Notes under the pieces: generated by a model
What the model saw: only the letters and a program-made list of their open reading frames with translations
Databases searched by the model: none
What the model was told of the DNA's origin: nothing
In this document: positions 41,422-50,454 of the stretch, in pieces
Numbering within the stretch: position 1 is the stretch's first letter
Layout of the letters: each line of letters begins with the position of its first letter
Position numbers and translations under genes: made by a program
Assembly: GCF_001921845.1 (NCBI RefSeq)
Contig: NZ_MSJM01000005.1
Coordinates: 62,001-126,000 of the forward strand
DNA from: Streptococcus cuniculi
GTDB lineage: Bacteria; Bacillota; Bacilli; Lactobacillales; Streptococcaceae
Length of the DNA stretch: 64,000 bases
Reading direction: 5' to 3'

Positions 41422-44052
41422 GTGGAAAACGTTGTTGTCCATATTATTTCCCATAGTCACTGGGACCGCGAATGGTACCAGTCCTTTGAGGGGCATCGAA
41501 TGCAGCTGGTTGAGCTGTTTGATGATTTGTTTGACCTATTTGAACATGACCCAGAATTTAAGAGCTTCCATCTGGACGGTCAGACCATTGTGCTCGATGA
41601 TTATTTGGCCATTCGTCCTGAAAATCGAGCGAAAGTACAGTCTTACATTGACCAAGGCAAGTTAAAGATTGGGCCTTTCTATATCCTGCAAGATGATTAC
41701 CTCATCAGTAGTGAGTCCAATGTCCGCAATAGTCTCATCGGTCACCAAGAATGTCAAAAATGGGGCAAATCAACTGCGATTGGTTATTTCCCAGATACCT
41801 TTGGGAATATGGGGCAGGCGCCCCAATTGCTCAAGCAAACAGGGCTAGATGTGGCAGCCTTTGGCCGTGGTGTGAAGCCGATTGGCTTTGACAATCAGGT
41901 GCTAGCAGACCAGCAATTTACCTCTCAATTTTCCGAAATGGTGTGGCAGGGGGCAGATGGCAGTGAAGTCTTAGGCATTCTTTTTGCGAACTGGTACAGC
42001 AATGGAAATGAGATTCCAGTTGATAAGGCGGAAGCAGCAGCCTTTTGGGAACAAAAATTAGCAGATGTAGAGCGCTATGCAGCGACCAATCAATGGCTCA
42101 TGATGAATGGTTGTGATCATCAGCCTGTGCAGAAAAATCTGAGTGAGGCCATTCGAGTCGCCAATGAATTGTACCCAGAAATCACCTTTGTCCACAGTAG
42201 TTTTGATGAGTACGTGGCAGCCGTCAAGGAACATCTTCCTGCCAACTTGTCGCAGGTGACAGGTGAACTGACCAGTCAGGAGACAGACGGTTGGTATACC
42301 TTGGCCAATACAGCTTCTGCACGGATTTACTTGAAACAGGCCTATGTGGAGACCAGCAATCTCTTAGAGCAGGTGGTGGAGCCTCTGCTCGTCTTGACCA
42401 AGGGCGACCACTACCAAGACCAATTGACCTACGCTTGGAAAACCTTGCTGCAAAATGCTCCGCATGATAGCATCTGCGGCTGTAGTGTAGATGAGGTTCA
42501 CCGCGAAATGGAAGTGCGGTTTGAAAAAGCCAAGTCGGTGGCAGCCTTTGTCAAGACCAATGCCCTCAACGCTTGGAAAGACCAGCTCGATACCGAGCAA
42601 GCAAGTGGCGAATACCTCTTTACCGTGGTGAATACTGGCTTGCACCGTAAACGAGATCAGGCGACTGTCGTGCTAGAAGTTGCCACATGCGATTTCAAAG
42701 AAGCTGCTCCAACGATGGCTTTTCAGCGGATGTCAGACTTGGTGCTCCCCAACTTTTGTGTGCAGGATTTGGATGGACAGTCTATTCCTGCCATCATTGA
42801 AGATTTAGGGGCACATTTCAACTACCAGTTACCAAACGATGCCTTTCGGAAGGCCTATATCGCGCGTCAAATCAAAGTGACCATACCTGTTGACCTCGAG
42901 GCTGTTTCTTGGCAGACCTTCCAGTTGGTTGAAGGCGAGCAAGCTCACGAAACAGGGCTCTATCAAGATGGACAGATTGAGACAGAGTATCTCAAGCTGT
43001 GTGTGGAAGAGTATGGCTTGACGCTCCATGATAAGCGGACAGGTCAGGTCTATGAAGACTTTATCCAGTTTGAAGACCGCGGTGATATTGGCAATGAATA
43101 CCTCTATTTCCAACCGCTCAACACTCAACCAATCTATGCTGAATTGGTCAATGTAGCGGTAGTGGAAAATACCAGCCAGACCGCTCGCTTGCGTTTGACC
43201 CATGCCTTGACAATTCCCGTTAGTGCAGATGAGCAGTTAGAAAGGGAACAAGAAGGATTGGTCGAATACATGAAACGGACCGCTGGTCGTTCGCAGGACA
43301 GGACAAGGATAGAGCTTACAACAGATGTATGTGTCCTTGCTTTCGACCCTCAGATTCGCTTTAAGACACGCTTTACCAATACTGCAAAAGACCACCGCAT
43401 TCGCGTGCTCTTCCAGGCGCATCATGCGGGACAAAGCCATGAGGCGGAGAGTATTTTTGAAGTGGTGGAGCGCTCCAATCAGCCATCAGCAGCTTGGGAA
43501 AATCCAGAAAATACCCAACGCCAACAGGCCTTTGTCAGTCTGACAGACGATGAAAAAGGAGTGACGGTCGCAAATAAAGGGCTCTATGAGTATGAAGTGT
43601 TAGATGATAAGACCCTTGCCTTGACCATTTTACGCGCGGTAGGGGAATTGGGCGATTGGGGCTATTTCCCAACACCAGATGCTCAATGTCTACGGACGTT
43701 TGAAGTGGAATATGCGCTGGAATGCCACCGTCCAGAAGAACGCTTTGCGGCTTTCAGACGGGCGAAGGCTTTCCAGACACCTTTGACCACTCTTCAAGTA
43801 CCTGTCCAAACAGGAACAGTTGCAGCGACTGGTCATGCTTTGGAGCATAAAGCCTTGCAGGAAGAACAGATTTGCCCAGCTGCTTTGAAACAGAAAACAG
43901 CTAGTCAACAGGTCCTTCTACGCTACTATAATATGAGCCAAGAGCCTGTCTCATTGGGACACGAAGCCCAGTATCTGAATCTCTTGGAAGAGCCTTGTCA
44001 GGTAGAAACAGACTTTGTGAACCCACAAGAAATTCGCACGGAATTGCTATAG
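41422..44052 (+). CDS. GH38 alpha-mannosidase
   Basis: An 876-residue cytoplasmic alpha-mannosidase. The N-terminal catalytic domain has ISHSHWDREWYQSFEGHR with zinc ligands His and Asp, the SNVRNSLIGHQECQKWG stretch, and GYFPDTFGNMGQAPQLL with the nucleophile region. QNAPHDSICGCSVDEVHREM supplies a further zinc His. Beta-rich C-terminal domains follow. It removes alpha-1,3-linked mannose from imported N-glycan fragments. The start GTG at 41422 directly follows the GH125 stop and shares its GGAGGTG site. Confidence 0.94.
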   Translation: MENVVVHIISHSHWDREWYQSFEGHRMQLVELFDDLFDLFEHDPEFKSFHLDGQTIVLDDYLAIRPENRAKVQSYIDQGKLKIGPFYILQDDYLISSESNVRNSLIGHQECQKWGKSTAIGYFPDTFGNMGQAPQLLKQTGLDVAAFGRGVKPIGFDNQVLADQQFTSQFSEMVWQGADGSEVLGILFANWYSNGNEIPVDKAEAAAFWEQKLADVERYAATNQWLMMNGCDHQPVQKNLSEAIRVANELYPEITFVHSSFDEYVAAVKEHLPANLSQVTGELTSQETDGWYTLANTASARIYLKQAYVETSNLLEQVVEPLLVLTKGDHYQDQLTYAWKTLLQNAPHDSICGCSVDEVHREMEVRFEKAKSVAAFVKTNALNAWKDQLDTEQASGEYLFTVVNTGLHRKRDQATVVLEVATCDFKEAAPTMAFQRMSDLVLPNFCVQDLDGQSIPAIIEDLGAHFNYQLPNDAFRKAYIARQIKVTIPVDLEAVSWQTFQLVEGEQAHETGLYQDGQIETEYLKLCVEEYGLTLHDKRTGQVYEDFIQFEDRGDIGNEYLYFQPLNTQPIYAELVNVAVVENTSQTARLRLTHALTIPVSADEQLEREQEGLVEYMKRTAGRSQDRTRIELTTDVCVLAFDPQIRFKTRFTNTAKDHRIRVLFQAHHAGQSHEAESIFEVVERSNQPSAAWENPENTQRQQAFVSLTDDEKGVTVANKGLYEYEVLDDKTLALTILRAVGELGDWGYFPTPDAQCLRTFEVEYALECHRPEERFAAFRRAKAFQTPLTTLQVPVQTGTVAATGHALEHKALQEEQICPAALKQKTASQQVLLRYYNMSQEPVSLGHEAQYLNLLEEPCQVETDFVNPQEIRTELL

Positions 44053-44088
44053 TCAAATGAACGAACTTTCAGACAAGGAACTTAAGAC

Positions 44089-44194
44089 TATAGTGGATTG
44101 AGAAAGGAATAGGACAAGGCAAGGAGTTGTAGATAGAACTTGGTGTTCATCAAAGCGACTGAACGATGTCCTAACCTTTATTCAATTCACTATA
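44089..44194. repeat. RUP-like element 2 (full length)
   Basis: A 106-base element from TATAGTGGATTGAGAAAGG to TTTATTCAATTCACTATA, inverted relative to the copies at 37753 and 52099. It has TA at both ends and near-perfect terminal inverted repeats (TATAGTGGATTGA and TCAATTCACTATA). The length is almost that of the 107-bp RUP of pneumococcus. Confidence 0.85.
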
Positions 44195-44253
44195 CTTGCA
44201 GTACGGCAAGTCGAAAGTGACGATGTATCAAAGTTCATTCAAAAGACTATACC

Positions 44254-44361
44254 TATTTGAATGCGAGCTAAAATCTCGGAAAATAGACGACCCTCCCTAG
44301 AAATACGATTTCTTCGGTAGTCTCCCTAATTTTCTGTCGATTTTTAACGCTCTTATATCAT
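44254..44361 (-). repeat. Solitary inverted copy of the 111-bp repeat
   Basis: Reads in reverse as the units at 17128-17458: from TTGAATGCGAGCTAAAATC to AACGCTCTTATATCAT. It lies 17 bases before the ROK gene start and probably forms part of its leader. The 60 bases between it and the RUP-like element hold nothing I can name. Confidence 0.88.
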
Positions 44362-44378
44362 ACAATAAGGAGAATATT

Positions 44379-45248
44379 ATGGTAATAGCCTGTATTGATA
44401 TTGGTGGCACCAGCGTCAAATTTGCCAAAATGACCAAAGAAGGGGCGGTGCTTGAAAAAGAAACCTGTCCGACACCAGAGAATTTGGAAGCCCTGCTCGC
44501 CTTTCTGGACGCTTGTCTAGCCAAGGCAGACTATGAGGGAATAGCCTTTAGTGTGCCAGGGGCGGTCAACCGAGAGACAGGGGTCATCGAGGGAATCAGT
44601 GCGATTCCTTATATCCATGGCTTTTCTTGGTATGACAAGCTCGCGACCTATGGGGTGCCTGTGACCTTGGAAAATGATGCCAATTGTGTCGGCTTGAGTG
44701 AACTGTTGTCGCGACCTCACTTGCAAAATCTAGCCTGCGTTGTCATTGGGACAGGGATTGGCGGAGCCATTATTTTAAATGGGAAGTTGCACCGAGGGCG
44801 GCACAATTTAGGCGGAGAATTTGGCTATATGACCTTGCGTGAGCCAGACCAAGAACTTCACAATTGGTCGACGCTGGCCTCGACGGGAAAATTAGTTCGC
44901 ACCGTTCGAGAACAGACTGGTGATGTCAGTTATGACGGCCGTAAGGTCTATCAAGAAGCCCATCTGGGCAATCCAATCTGTCTGGAAAGTATCGAGCAGA
45001 TGTATCATCATCTGGCCTTGGGCATCTTGAATATCCAGTACAGCCTTGACCCAGATGTGATTAGCATTGGTGGTAGTATCAGTCAAAATGAGGAATTTAT
45101 CGCTGGAGTACAGAAAAAGGTTGAAGAAATCGTCAATCGGTATCCTGAATATAGCATTGTGCCAAAGATTGTCGCTTGCCATTATCAGGAAGATGCAAAT
45201 GTATATGGAGCCTTGGTGAATTGGCTTCAGGAGGAACAACAATGGTAG
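44379..45248 (+). CDS. ROK-family sugar kinase
   Basis: A 289-residue kinase of the ROK family ([13 protein letters not shown] for the phosphate 1 loop; [27 protein letters not shown]). The usual CxCGxxGCxE zinc motif of ROK proteins is absent; the region after GEFGYM reads [16 protein letters not shown] instead, as in a shorter subclass. It would phosphorylate mannose, GlcNAc or another sugar freed by the neighbouring hydrolases. The stop codon overlaps the GH20 start by seven bases. Confidence 0.88.
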   Translation: MVIACIDIGGTSVKFAKMTKEGAVLEKETCPTPENLEALLAFLDACLAKADYEGIAFSVPGAVNRETGVIEGISAIPYIHGFSWYDKLATYGVPVTLENDANCVGLSELLSRPHLQNLACVVIGTGIGGAIILNGKLHRGRHNLGGEFGYMTLREPDQELHNWSTLASTGKLVRTVREQTGDVSYDGRKVYQEAHLGNPICLESIEQMYHHLALGILNIQYSLDPDVISIGGSISQNEEFIAGVQKKVEEIVNRYPEYSIVPKIVACHYQEDANVYGALVNWLQEEQQW

Positions 45249-47119
45249 TTATAACGGGGTTATCAGACCAGCAACAGCAGGCAGTTGAGCAAATACAAAA
45301 ACGGTTGAATCTAGGGGATTGTCAGATCGAAATCTCGCCTTGTGCAGAGCATTCCATCGTCCTTGAAGGAGAAAAAGGCCAGTATCGTCTCGGTTATGAC
45401 CAGCCTTTTCGGCTCTACCGAGGGCTCAGCCTCTTAACAGCAGCCTTGGAAGAGGGAGATGAAGTTTCTCTTACAGAAGATGCAGCCTATGAGCGCTTGG
45501 CTTATATGGCTGATTGCTCGCGCAATGGGGTGTTAACAGTTGATGCCTGTAAGGAGATGATTGAACTTCTGGCTTTAATGGGGTATTCCACCTTTGAGCT
45601 TTACATGGAAGATACCTATGAAATTGAGGAGCAACCCTACTTTGGCTACTTTAGAGGACGGTATACGGTTGAGGAATTAAAAGAGATTGAGGCCTATGCC
45701 AATCTCTTTGATATGGAATTTGTCCCTTGTATCCAAACCCTTGCCCATTTGAGTGCTTTTGTCAAATGGCAGGTCAAAGAAGTTCAGGAACTGCGGGATG
45801 TAGATGATATTTTGCTAGCTGGTGAAGATAAGGTTTACCAACTAATTGAGCAGATGTTCACGAGCCTGTCTGCTCTCAAAACACGTAGAATGAATATTGG
45901 CATGGATGAAGCCTATCTAGTCGGGCTTGGTCGCTATTATGATAAACATGGTGCACGAGAGCGCAGTCTTATCATGTGTGAGCACTTGGATCGGGTTTTG
46001 ACCGTGGCGGAGAAATACGGTTTTACATGCCAGATGTGGAGTGACATGTTTTTCAAATTGATGTCTGCGACCGCTAACTACGAGGGTGAATTACAGATTC
46101 AACCTGAAACGCAGGCCTATCTCGAACGCTTAAAAGATCGTGTAACCTTGGTTTACTGGGATTATTACCAAGATGCCAGCGAGAAATACGAGCGCAATTT
46201 TGAACGACATTTAAGCATCAGCTCTGATATTGCCTTTGCAGGTGGAGCATGGAAATGGATTGGTTTTACACCGCATAATCACTTCAGTCAGCTGATTGCC
46301 AAGGAGGCGCATCAGGCCTGTCAGCGGTATCAGGTCAAGGAAGTGATTGTGACTGGCTGGGGAGACAATGGGGGCGAAACCGCTCAATTTTCCATCCTTC
46401 CTGCCTTGCAAATCTGGGCAGAGTTAGCCTATCGGAATGATTTGGAGAAGGTTTCCCATCATTTTGTGGTGAATACGGGTGTGACCTTTGAGGACTTCAT
46501 GCAGATTGATTTGGCGAATTTGTTGCCGCATATTCCTGAACATCTTAGTGGAATCAATCCAAACCGATATGTTTTCTACCAAGATATTCTCTGTCCCTTG
46601 CTGGATCAGCATATTTTGGCAGAAGATGCGGAGCATTTTCTCCAGTCGGCCAGTCAGCTAGCAACTATCGCACAGACAGCAGGAAATTTTGCCTACCTCT
46701 TTGAAACCCAAGCCTTGCTCAACCGCATACTCGCTGTCAAGACTTGTCTGCCAAAGGACATCAGAAAGGCCTATGAAAAAGGAGATACGGCCAGCTTGCT
46801 CGCCTATGCTGAAAAAGATTTGGTTCAGCTCGAAGCAGCTTTGGTCGAATTTATAGACTGTTTCAGCCGCCAATGGTTGCGAGAAAACAAGGTCTTTGGC
46901 CTTGATACGGTGGACATTCGCATGGGTGGCTTGCTCCAGCGCGTGCGCCGTGCCAAGGAACGCCTGACACTCTATGCCAAGGGTGAACTCGCTAGCCTGC
47001 CAGAATTAGAAGAAGCCCTGTTGCCATTTACGGACTTCTATGCGGGCAAAAGTCCAACAGCCACAACCGCCAATCAATGGCACCTCATCGCCACCGCGTC
47101 AACCATTTATACGACCTAA
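45242..47119 (+). CDS. GH20 beta-N-acetylhexosaminidase (GH20C type)
   Basis: A 625-residue cytoplasmic hexosaminidase. An N-terminal GH20b-like domain precedes the barrel with [36 protein letters not shown] and the catalytic Asp-Glu pair in [11 protein letters not shown] (about 240-250). A helical C-terminal region follows. It has no signal peptide or LPxTG anchor, unlike the surface GH20 enzymes, and so acts on imported GlcNAc-containing fragments. I use the ATG at 45242 after AGGAGGAAC; a longer in-frame start lies inside the ROK gene. Confidence 0.9.
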   Translation: MVVITGLSDQQQQAVEQIQKRLNLGDCQIEISPCAEHSIVLEGEKGQYRLGYDQPFRLYRGLSLLTAALEEGDEVSLTEDAAYERLAYMADCSRNGVLTVDACKEMIELLALMGYSTFELYMEDTYEIEEQPYFGYFRGRYTVEELKEIEAYANLFDMEFVPCIQTLAHLSAFVKWQVKEVQELRDVDDILLAGEDKVYQLIEQMFTSLSALKTRRMNIGMDEAYLVGLGRYYDKHGARERSLIMCEHLDRVLTVAEKYGFTCQMWSDMFFKLMSATANYEGELQIQPETQAYLERLKDRVTLVYWDYYQDASEKYERNFERHLSISSDIAFAGGAWKWIGFTPHNHFSQLIAKEAHQACQRYQVKEVIVTGWGDNGGETAQFSILPALQIWAELAYRNDLEKVSHHFVVNTGVTFEDFMQIDLANLLPHIPEHLSGINPNRYVFYQDILCPLLDQHILAEDAEHFLQSASQLATIAQTAGNFAYLFETQALLNRILAVKTCLPKDIRKAYEKGDTASLLAYAEKDLVQLEAALVEFIDCFSRQWLRENKVFGLDTVDIRMGGLLQRVRRAKERLTLYAKGELASLPELEEALLPFTDFYAGKSPTATTANQWHLIATASTIYTT

Positions 47120-47139
47120 AAAAGAGAGCTATATTGAAG

Positions 47140-47410
47140 AAAAAGTTCTTTTGTGCTACTTTTCTTAGGTGGTGCGGACGGTAGCGACTTCCTGCGGGCT
47201 AAAATAATCCAGTGGATTATTTTAGCCCGAGCCCAGAAACAAAGGAGCGAGGATAATCGATTTCTGCGAAATCACGATTGAGTCCCACTCCCTACTTTTA
47301 CCACAGCGAAAAGTAGCGGATGTGGCTCACTCCGCTCGCGAAAATCGAATGGTAAGTTAGCAGATTTTTTGAACTTGTTTAAATAGATCTTGAGTTTGTC
47401 TACGTTCTGA
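47140..47410 (+). repeat. Dispersed intergenic repeat (3' UTR type), copy 2
   Basis: About 270 bases, nearly the inverse of 274-541. It includes the 15-bp hairpin GGGCTAAAATAATCC-agt-GGATTATTTTAGCCC (47196-47228), an AATCGATTTC/GAAATCACGATT region, and the TCCGCTCGCGAAAATCG plus TCTACGTTCTGA end. It runs from the GH20 stop codon to a terminator. Confidence 0.85.
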
Positions 47411-47432
47411 AGAGACCTGCGGGTCTCTTTTT
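47411..47432 (+). terminator. Terminator of the GH125-GH38-ROK-GH20 transcript
   Basis: AGAGACC-TGC-GGGTCTCT followed by T residues, directly after the TCTACGTTCTGA end of the repeat. The region 47433-47626 has no supported gene; one short frame (about 47520-47594) reads PIGIGPTVDAEAKVYSSS without a start codon and could be a remnant. Confidence 0.8.
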
Positions 47433-47626
47433 ATGATTGATTAGAAAGGAAACGACAGTTTCATTCAAGGCTCGTGACAAACGTCATAGAGCATTTTACG
47501 GAAGCTATTTTTAGCGCCTATCGGCATTGGACCAACTGTGGATGCTGAAGCGAAAGTCTACTCATCTTCCTTGGTGCTTTTCGTGAATGCTTGAAAAATA
47601 GTGTATAATAGAGAAAAGGGAGCCGC

Positions 47627-47791
47627 ATGAAAGCAAAGCATATGATTGGTATCTTGGTCTTTGCAGATTTTGGCTCAAGCACCATAATCCAGCGAACGAC
47701 CATCAAACAAGGGCACCGAGAATATGAACTCAAATGGCATCCCCAAAATAATGGCTACAGTATGACAGTTGCGTGCCCAGTCAATTTCTAA
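47627..47791 (+). CDS. Small 54-residue protein, unknown, possibly a remnant
   Basis: An ORF starting MKAKHMIGILVFADFGSSTI with a GGGAGCC ribosome site and a TATAAT box at 47604-47609. It has no signal peptide and no family I recognise. It ends 18 bases before the lipoprotein gene, in the same direction, and may be the C-terminal or N-terminal remnant of a larger protein. Confidence 0.4.
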   Translation: MKAKHMIGILVFADFGSSTIIQRTTIKQGHREYELKWHPQNNGYSMTVACPVNF

Positions 47792-47809
47792 AAGGAGAAG
47801 GCAGAGAAT

Positions 47810-48190
47810 ATGAAGAAATTAGTGACATCTATCTTATTGGTCATGTGTATAATAGGTGCACTAGCAGGCTGTGGCATGAACAAGGAGAACTTGACTAAGG
47901 AACAGCAGGATAGAATTGTAGATGAGATTATCCAAAATTATACTATTTCATCTATTCAGTTTACGAGTTTTACGAAAGATAGAAATACGGGCTCATATTA
48001 TTTGAAATTTACGATAAATGATGACGAAAAATTACAAACAGGTCTAGTATTTTCACATATTGAAGAATTAGACGATGTAGCATATAACATAGGTTTGAGT
48101 CCTGTAGAAAACTTTGCTATGTTGGAAAGAAAAAAAGGTGACATGGTTCAAGAGAAAATAGATATTAGAATTACCTACTTAGGTGACTAG
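47810..48190 (+). CDS. Small lipoprotein of the eroded array (module 1)
   Basis: A 126-residue exported lipoprotein with lipobox GALAGC (Cys21). The mature part is soluble and acidic (NKENLTKEQQDRIVDEIIQN). Like the four genes after it, it has a hydrophobic N terminus, about 130 residues and a very short ORF directly downstream. It resembles orphan immunity-type lipoproteins, but I do not assign a family. AAAGGAGAAG is the ribosome site. Confidence 0.75.
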   Translation: MKKLVTSILLVMCIIGALAGCGMNKENLTKEQQDRIVDEIIQNYTISSIQFTSFTKDRNTGSYYLKFTINDDEKLQTGLVFSHIEELDDVAYNIGLSPVENFAMLERKKGDMVQEKIDIRITYLGD

Positions 48191-48191
48191 A

Positions 48192-48236
48192 ATGAATAAT
48201 TTACAGATAAAATGGATTGCTGAACAGTCATATTAG
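48192..48236 (+). pseudogene. Vestigial ORF after module 1
   Basis: A 14-codon ORF (MNNLQIKWIAEQSY) two bases after the lipoprotein stop. It occupies the same position as the vestiges of modules 2-5. Confidence 0.35.
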
Positions 48237-48282
48237 GTCGAAGAAAACAGGTCACTATTAGTAAAGAAATGAGGAAATCGAA

Positions 48283-48678
48283 ATGAAAACATGGCAGAAA
48301 TGGTTACTCGGTATTATCGCAAGCGTATCCGTCATACTTGGAATAGTAGTCTTGGGACAGGTAAGTAAACAAGAACAACGAAAACAAGAGATGCTGGAAT
48401 TTGTTCAGAGTAGGGAGGCTAAAGAAGCGATTGAAATTGTTCTGAAAAATAGAGACCCTCAAGCCCTCACTTCCGAAGGAATCATTCAGAAGTATGAAAT
48501 TGATACGGATACGGTCAAGTATAATCCCATGGGCGCAGTAATGGTGAAAGTAGTAGTTAATGGAGATGGTGAACTTTTTATTGACTATATAATATATCCG
48601 AATCAAGATGATATATCAATTGCTACGAGTAGCGCTTCTGAAAAGTTAGCAACATTGTTGAGGGAGGCGTATGAGTAG
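48283..48678 (+). CDS. DUF1310-family small membrane-anchored protein (module 2)
   Basis: A 131-residue protein with an N-terminal transmembrane anchor (about 7-25, WLLGIIASVSVILGIVVLG) and an extracellular part with QALTSEGIIQKYEIDTDTV and YNPMGAVMVKVVVN, the pattern of DUF1310. It is a close paralogue of module 3, with identical first seven residues and a shared VSKQEQRKQEMLEFVQS. Function unknown. Its stop overlaps the vestigial ORF by eight bases. Confidence 0.8.
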   Translation: MKTWQKWLLGIIASVSVILGIVVLGQVSKQEQRKQEMLEFVQSREAKEAIEIVLKNRDPQALTSEGIIQKYEIDTDTVKYNPMGAVMVKVVVNGDGELFIDYIIYPNQDDISIATSSASEKLATLLREAYE

Positions 48679-48736
48679 TTTTACTAGTCAAGAACAGTTA
48701 GAACTAGCAATAGCGGTTGCACAGGCGGAAAGGTAA
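48671..48736 (+). pseudogene. Vestigial ORF after module 2
   Basis: A 21-codon ORF, MSSFTSQEQLELAIAVAQAE and Arg, then stop. Its start overlaps the end of the DUF1310 gene by eight bases, as for a coupled downstream gene. It resembles the start of the module 3 vestige. Confidence 0.45.
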
Positions 48737-48757
48737 AAAAGAAATGAGGAAATCGAA

Positions 48758-49156
48758 ATGAAAACATGGCAGAAATGGTTACTCGGTATTGTCGCAAGTA
48801 TAGCAGTCGTCGTTGGAATGGTAGTCTTGGGACAGGTAAGTAAACAAGAACAACGAAAACAAGAGATGCTGGAATTTGTTCAGAGTAAGGAGGCCGCTGT
48901 CGCCGTTGAAAATGTTTTAAAAAAAGAAGACCCGAAGGCGTTTACTAGTGAAGGAATTATTCAGACTTATGAAGTCGATAAGAATACGGTCGAACACAAT
49001 CCTATGGGCGCAGTCATGTTTGACATCATCATTAATGGTAATGAGGAATACTCGGTAGGGTTTATCTTGTACAAGGATTCTCGCGGTGATGTGGAGGGCA
49101 GTAGCACCAGTTGGTCAGAGGCTATTATTAGCTTGCTAGAAAGAGGGATGGAATGA
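48758..49156 (+). CDS. DUF1310-family small membrane-anchored protein (module 3)
   Basis: A 132-residue paralogue of module 2, with the same anchor and linker and a diverging C-terminal half (EEYSVGFILYKDSRGD). The near-identical first 55 residues and upstream 25 bases show a recent duplication. A coupled vestigial ORF follows. Confidence 0.8.
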   Translation: MKTWQKWLLGIVASIAVVVGMVVLGQVSKQEQRKQEMLEFVQSKEAAVAVENVLKKEDPKAFTSEGIIQTYEVDKNTVEHNPMGAVMFDIIINGNEEYSVGFILYKDSRGDVEGSSTSWSEAIISLLERGME

Positions 49157-49209
49157 ATGTTTATTCTGATCAAGAACATCTAGAAATAGCGGTTGCGGAT
49201 ATTCAGTAA
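49153..49209 (+). pseudogene. Vestigial ORF after module 3
   Basis: An 18-codon ORF (MNVYSDQEHLEIAVADIQ) overlapping the gene before it by four bases. The SDQEHLEIAVA segment matches TSQEQLELAIAVA of module 2. Confidence 0.45.
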
Positions 49210-49229
49210 AATGTTGCAGGAGGCATAGA

Positions 49230-49628
49230 ATGAAAAAGAAATTACTCATTTTAATTGTGGTCATAGGAGGTTTATTGATGGCACTTCGCCTGACTGGTGA
49301 AATCCAAAAGCAAAAAGAAGAACAACGCAATCGGGAATATGAGGTTAGTTTGGTCAAGGCGTTGAAGAATAGTTATCGGGATCTTGAAGAGATAGAGCTT
49401 AGTAGCCCTGATTATTCAGTTCCGCCAGGAGATTGGAACTGTACGGTTCAATTAACTTTTTCTGATGGACAAGTTGTAGAATACTTTTTAGGGCATAGTC
49501 TATATTTGAAAATAAATAAATCTGCAATTACTAATGATGCAAACTCTGAAGTTTTATCGAATCATTATGGGAGTACGAAAAGTAAAGTAAAAGTCATTTT
49601 TTCAAATGGTGAGGAGGAAATACAGTAA
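49230..49628 (+). CDS. Small membrane-anchored protein (module 4)
   Basis: A 132-residue protein with an N-terminal anchor (KKKLLILIVVIGGLLMALRL), a charged linker (QKQKEEQRNREYEV) and an extracellular part with DYSVPPGDWNCTVQLTF. It is a close paralogue of module 5. Layout is that of DUF1310 proteins but the sequence is distinct from modules 2-3. Confidence 0.75.
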   Translation: MKKKLLILIVVIGGLLMALRLTGEIQKQKEEQRNREYEVSLVKALKNSYRDLEEIELSSPDYSVPPGDWNCTVQLTFSDGQVVEYFLGHSLYLKINKSAITNDANSEVLSNHYGSTKSKVKVIFSNGEEEIQ

Positions 49629-49720
49629 TGACCTTTAGCTACACAGACGAACAATTAAATAATTTAAATAAAGGGAAAAATGTTTATAGTGTCAATTCAG
49701 GTTTGTTAACCGAAAAATAA
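49628..49720 (+). pseudogene. Vestigial ORF after module 4, with in-frame stop
   Basis: A 30-codon ORF, starting MTFSYTDEQLNNLNKGKNVY, that overlaps the preceding stop by one base. After the TAA at 49720 the same frame stays open for another 25 codons (KKGKKYKHIVDKPSSTFTLW). This is a coding remnant interrupted by a stop in an A-rich run, similar to the vestige of module 5. Confidence 0.55.
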
Positions 49721-49789
49721 AAAAAGGCAAAAAGTATAAACATATCGTAGATAAGCCATCAAGCACTTTCACTTTATGGAGGGCATAGC

Positions 49790-50188
49790 ATGAAAAAGAA
49801 ATTACTCATTTTAATTGTGGTCATAGGAGGGCTATTGATGGCACTTCGTCTGAATGGTGAAATCCAAAAGCAAAAAGAAGAACAACGCAATCGAGAATAT
49901 GAAGTCAGTCTGGTAAAGGCGTTGAAGAATACATATAGAGATATTGAGGAAATACGTATGAGTAGTCCGGTTTATGCAAAACCACCGGGAGATTGGTCTT
50001 GTTACGTGGAAATAGAATTTTCAGATGAGGAAAAAGTAGGCTATCATCTTGGACATAGTTTGACTGATGAGAGAAATGGTTCAGCCGTAGCCCATCCAAA
50101 TGTAGTAGATATATTAGATAATTATTATGGTATAACGCATCAACAGGTCAGAGTTATATTTTCTAATGGAGAGAAGGGAATTCAATGA
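49790..50188 (+). CDS. Small membrane-anchored protein (module 5)
   Basis: A 132-residue paralogue of module 4. The first 50 residues are nearly the same; the C-terminal half is diverged (VYAKPPGDWSCYVEIEF). The stop overlaps the start of the next ORF by four bases. Confidence 0.75.
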   Translation: MKKKLLILIVVIGGLLMALRLNGEIQKQKEEQRNREYEVSLVKALKNTYRDIEEIRMSSPVYAKPPGDWSCYVEIEFSDEEKVGYHLGHSLTDERNGSAVAHPNVVDILDNYYGITHQQVRVIFSNGEKGIQ

Positions 50189-50400
50189 GTGATTTTGTAT
50201 ATACAGATAGACAGCTAAATTATTTAAATAGAGGTAAATATGTCTATAGTGTTAATTTGGACTTTTCTCGGAAAAATAAGACAAATCAGGTCGTAGAATC
50301 TCCGTCAAATAAAAATCAGACGAATATCCTTGAAGTTGACAATCAACAATTCAAAGTCATCAAGACCTACTCCGACCCTAGGACTGGTTTGAATGTCAAT
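50185..50400 (+). pseudogene. Truncated ORF after module 5
   Basis: Starts MSDFVYTDRQLNYLNRGKYV and stays protein-like to QQFKVIKTYSDPRTGLNV. The frame then runs straight through a terminator hairpin (50401-50453) and into the antisense of the ABC gene, ending at 50505. The C-terminal portion has evidently been lost. The first 20 residues match the module 4 vestige. The pattern YTDxQL...VNxQQFKVIK...SDPxTGL recalls N-terminal regions of lipase-like streptococcal effectors; that link is inference. Confidence 0.55.
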
Positions 50401-50453
50401 AAAAGAGCAAAGACAGCCGTGATTCGTAGTCACCGCTGTCTTCGCTCTTTTTT
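50401..50453. terminator. Bidirectional terminator before the ABC exporter stop
   Basis: AAGAGCAAAGACAGC and GCTGTCTTCGCTCTT form a 15-bp stem with one mismatch around a 17-base loop, with a T run on the plus side and an A run on the other. Confidence 0.85.
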
Positions 50454-50454
50454 G

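Noticed and set aside
44195-44253. BOX element fragment
   Set aside because: A few words such as CTTGCAGTACGGCAAG recall BOX, but no complete BOX A or C module could be recognised.
47520-47594. Short frame PIGIGPTVDAEAKVYSSS without start codon
   Set aside because: Possibly a remnant of a lost gene, but too short to support as a feature.
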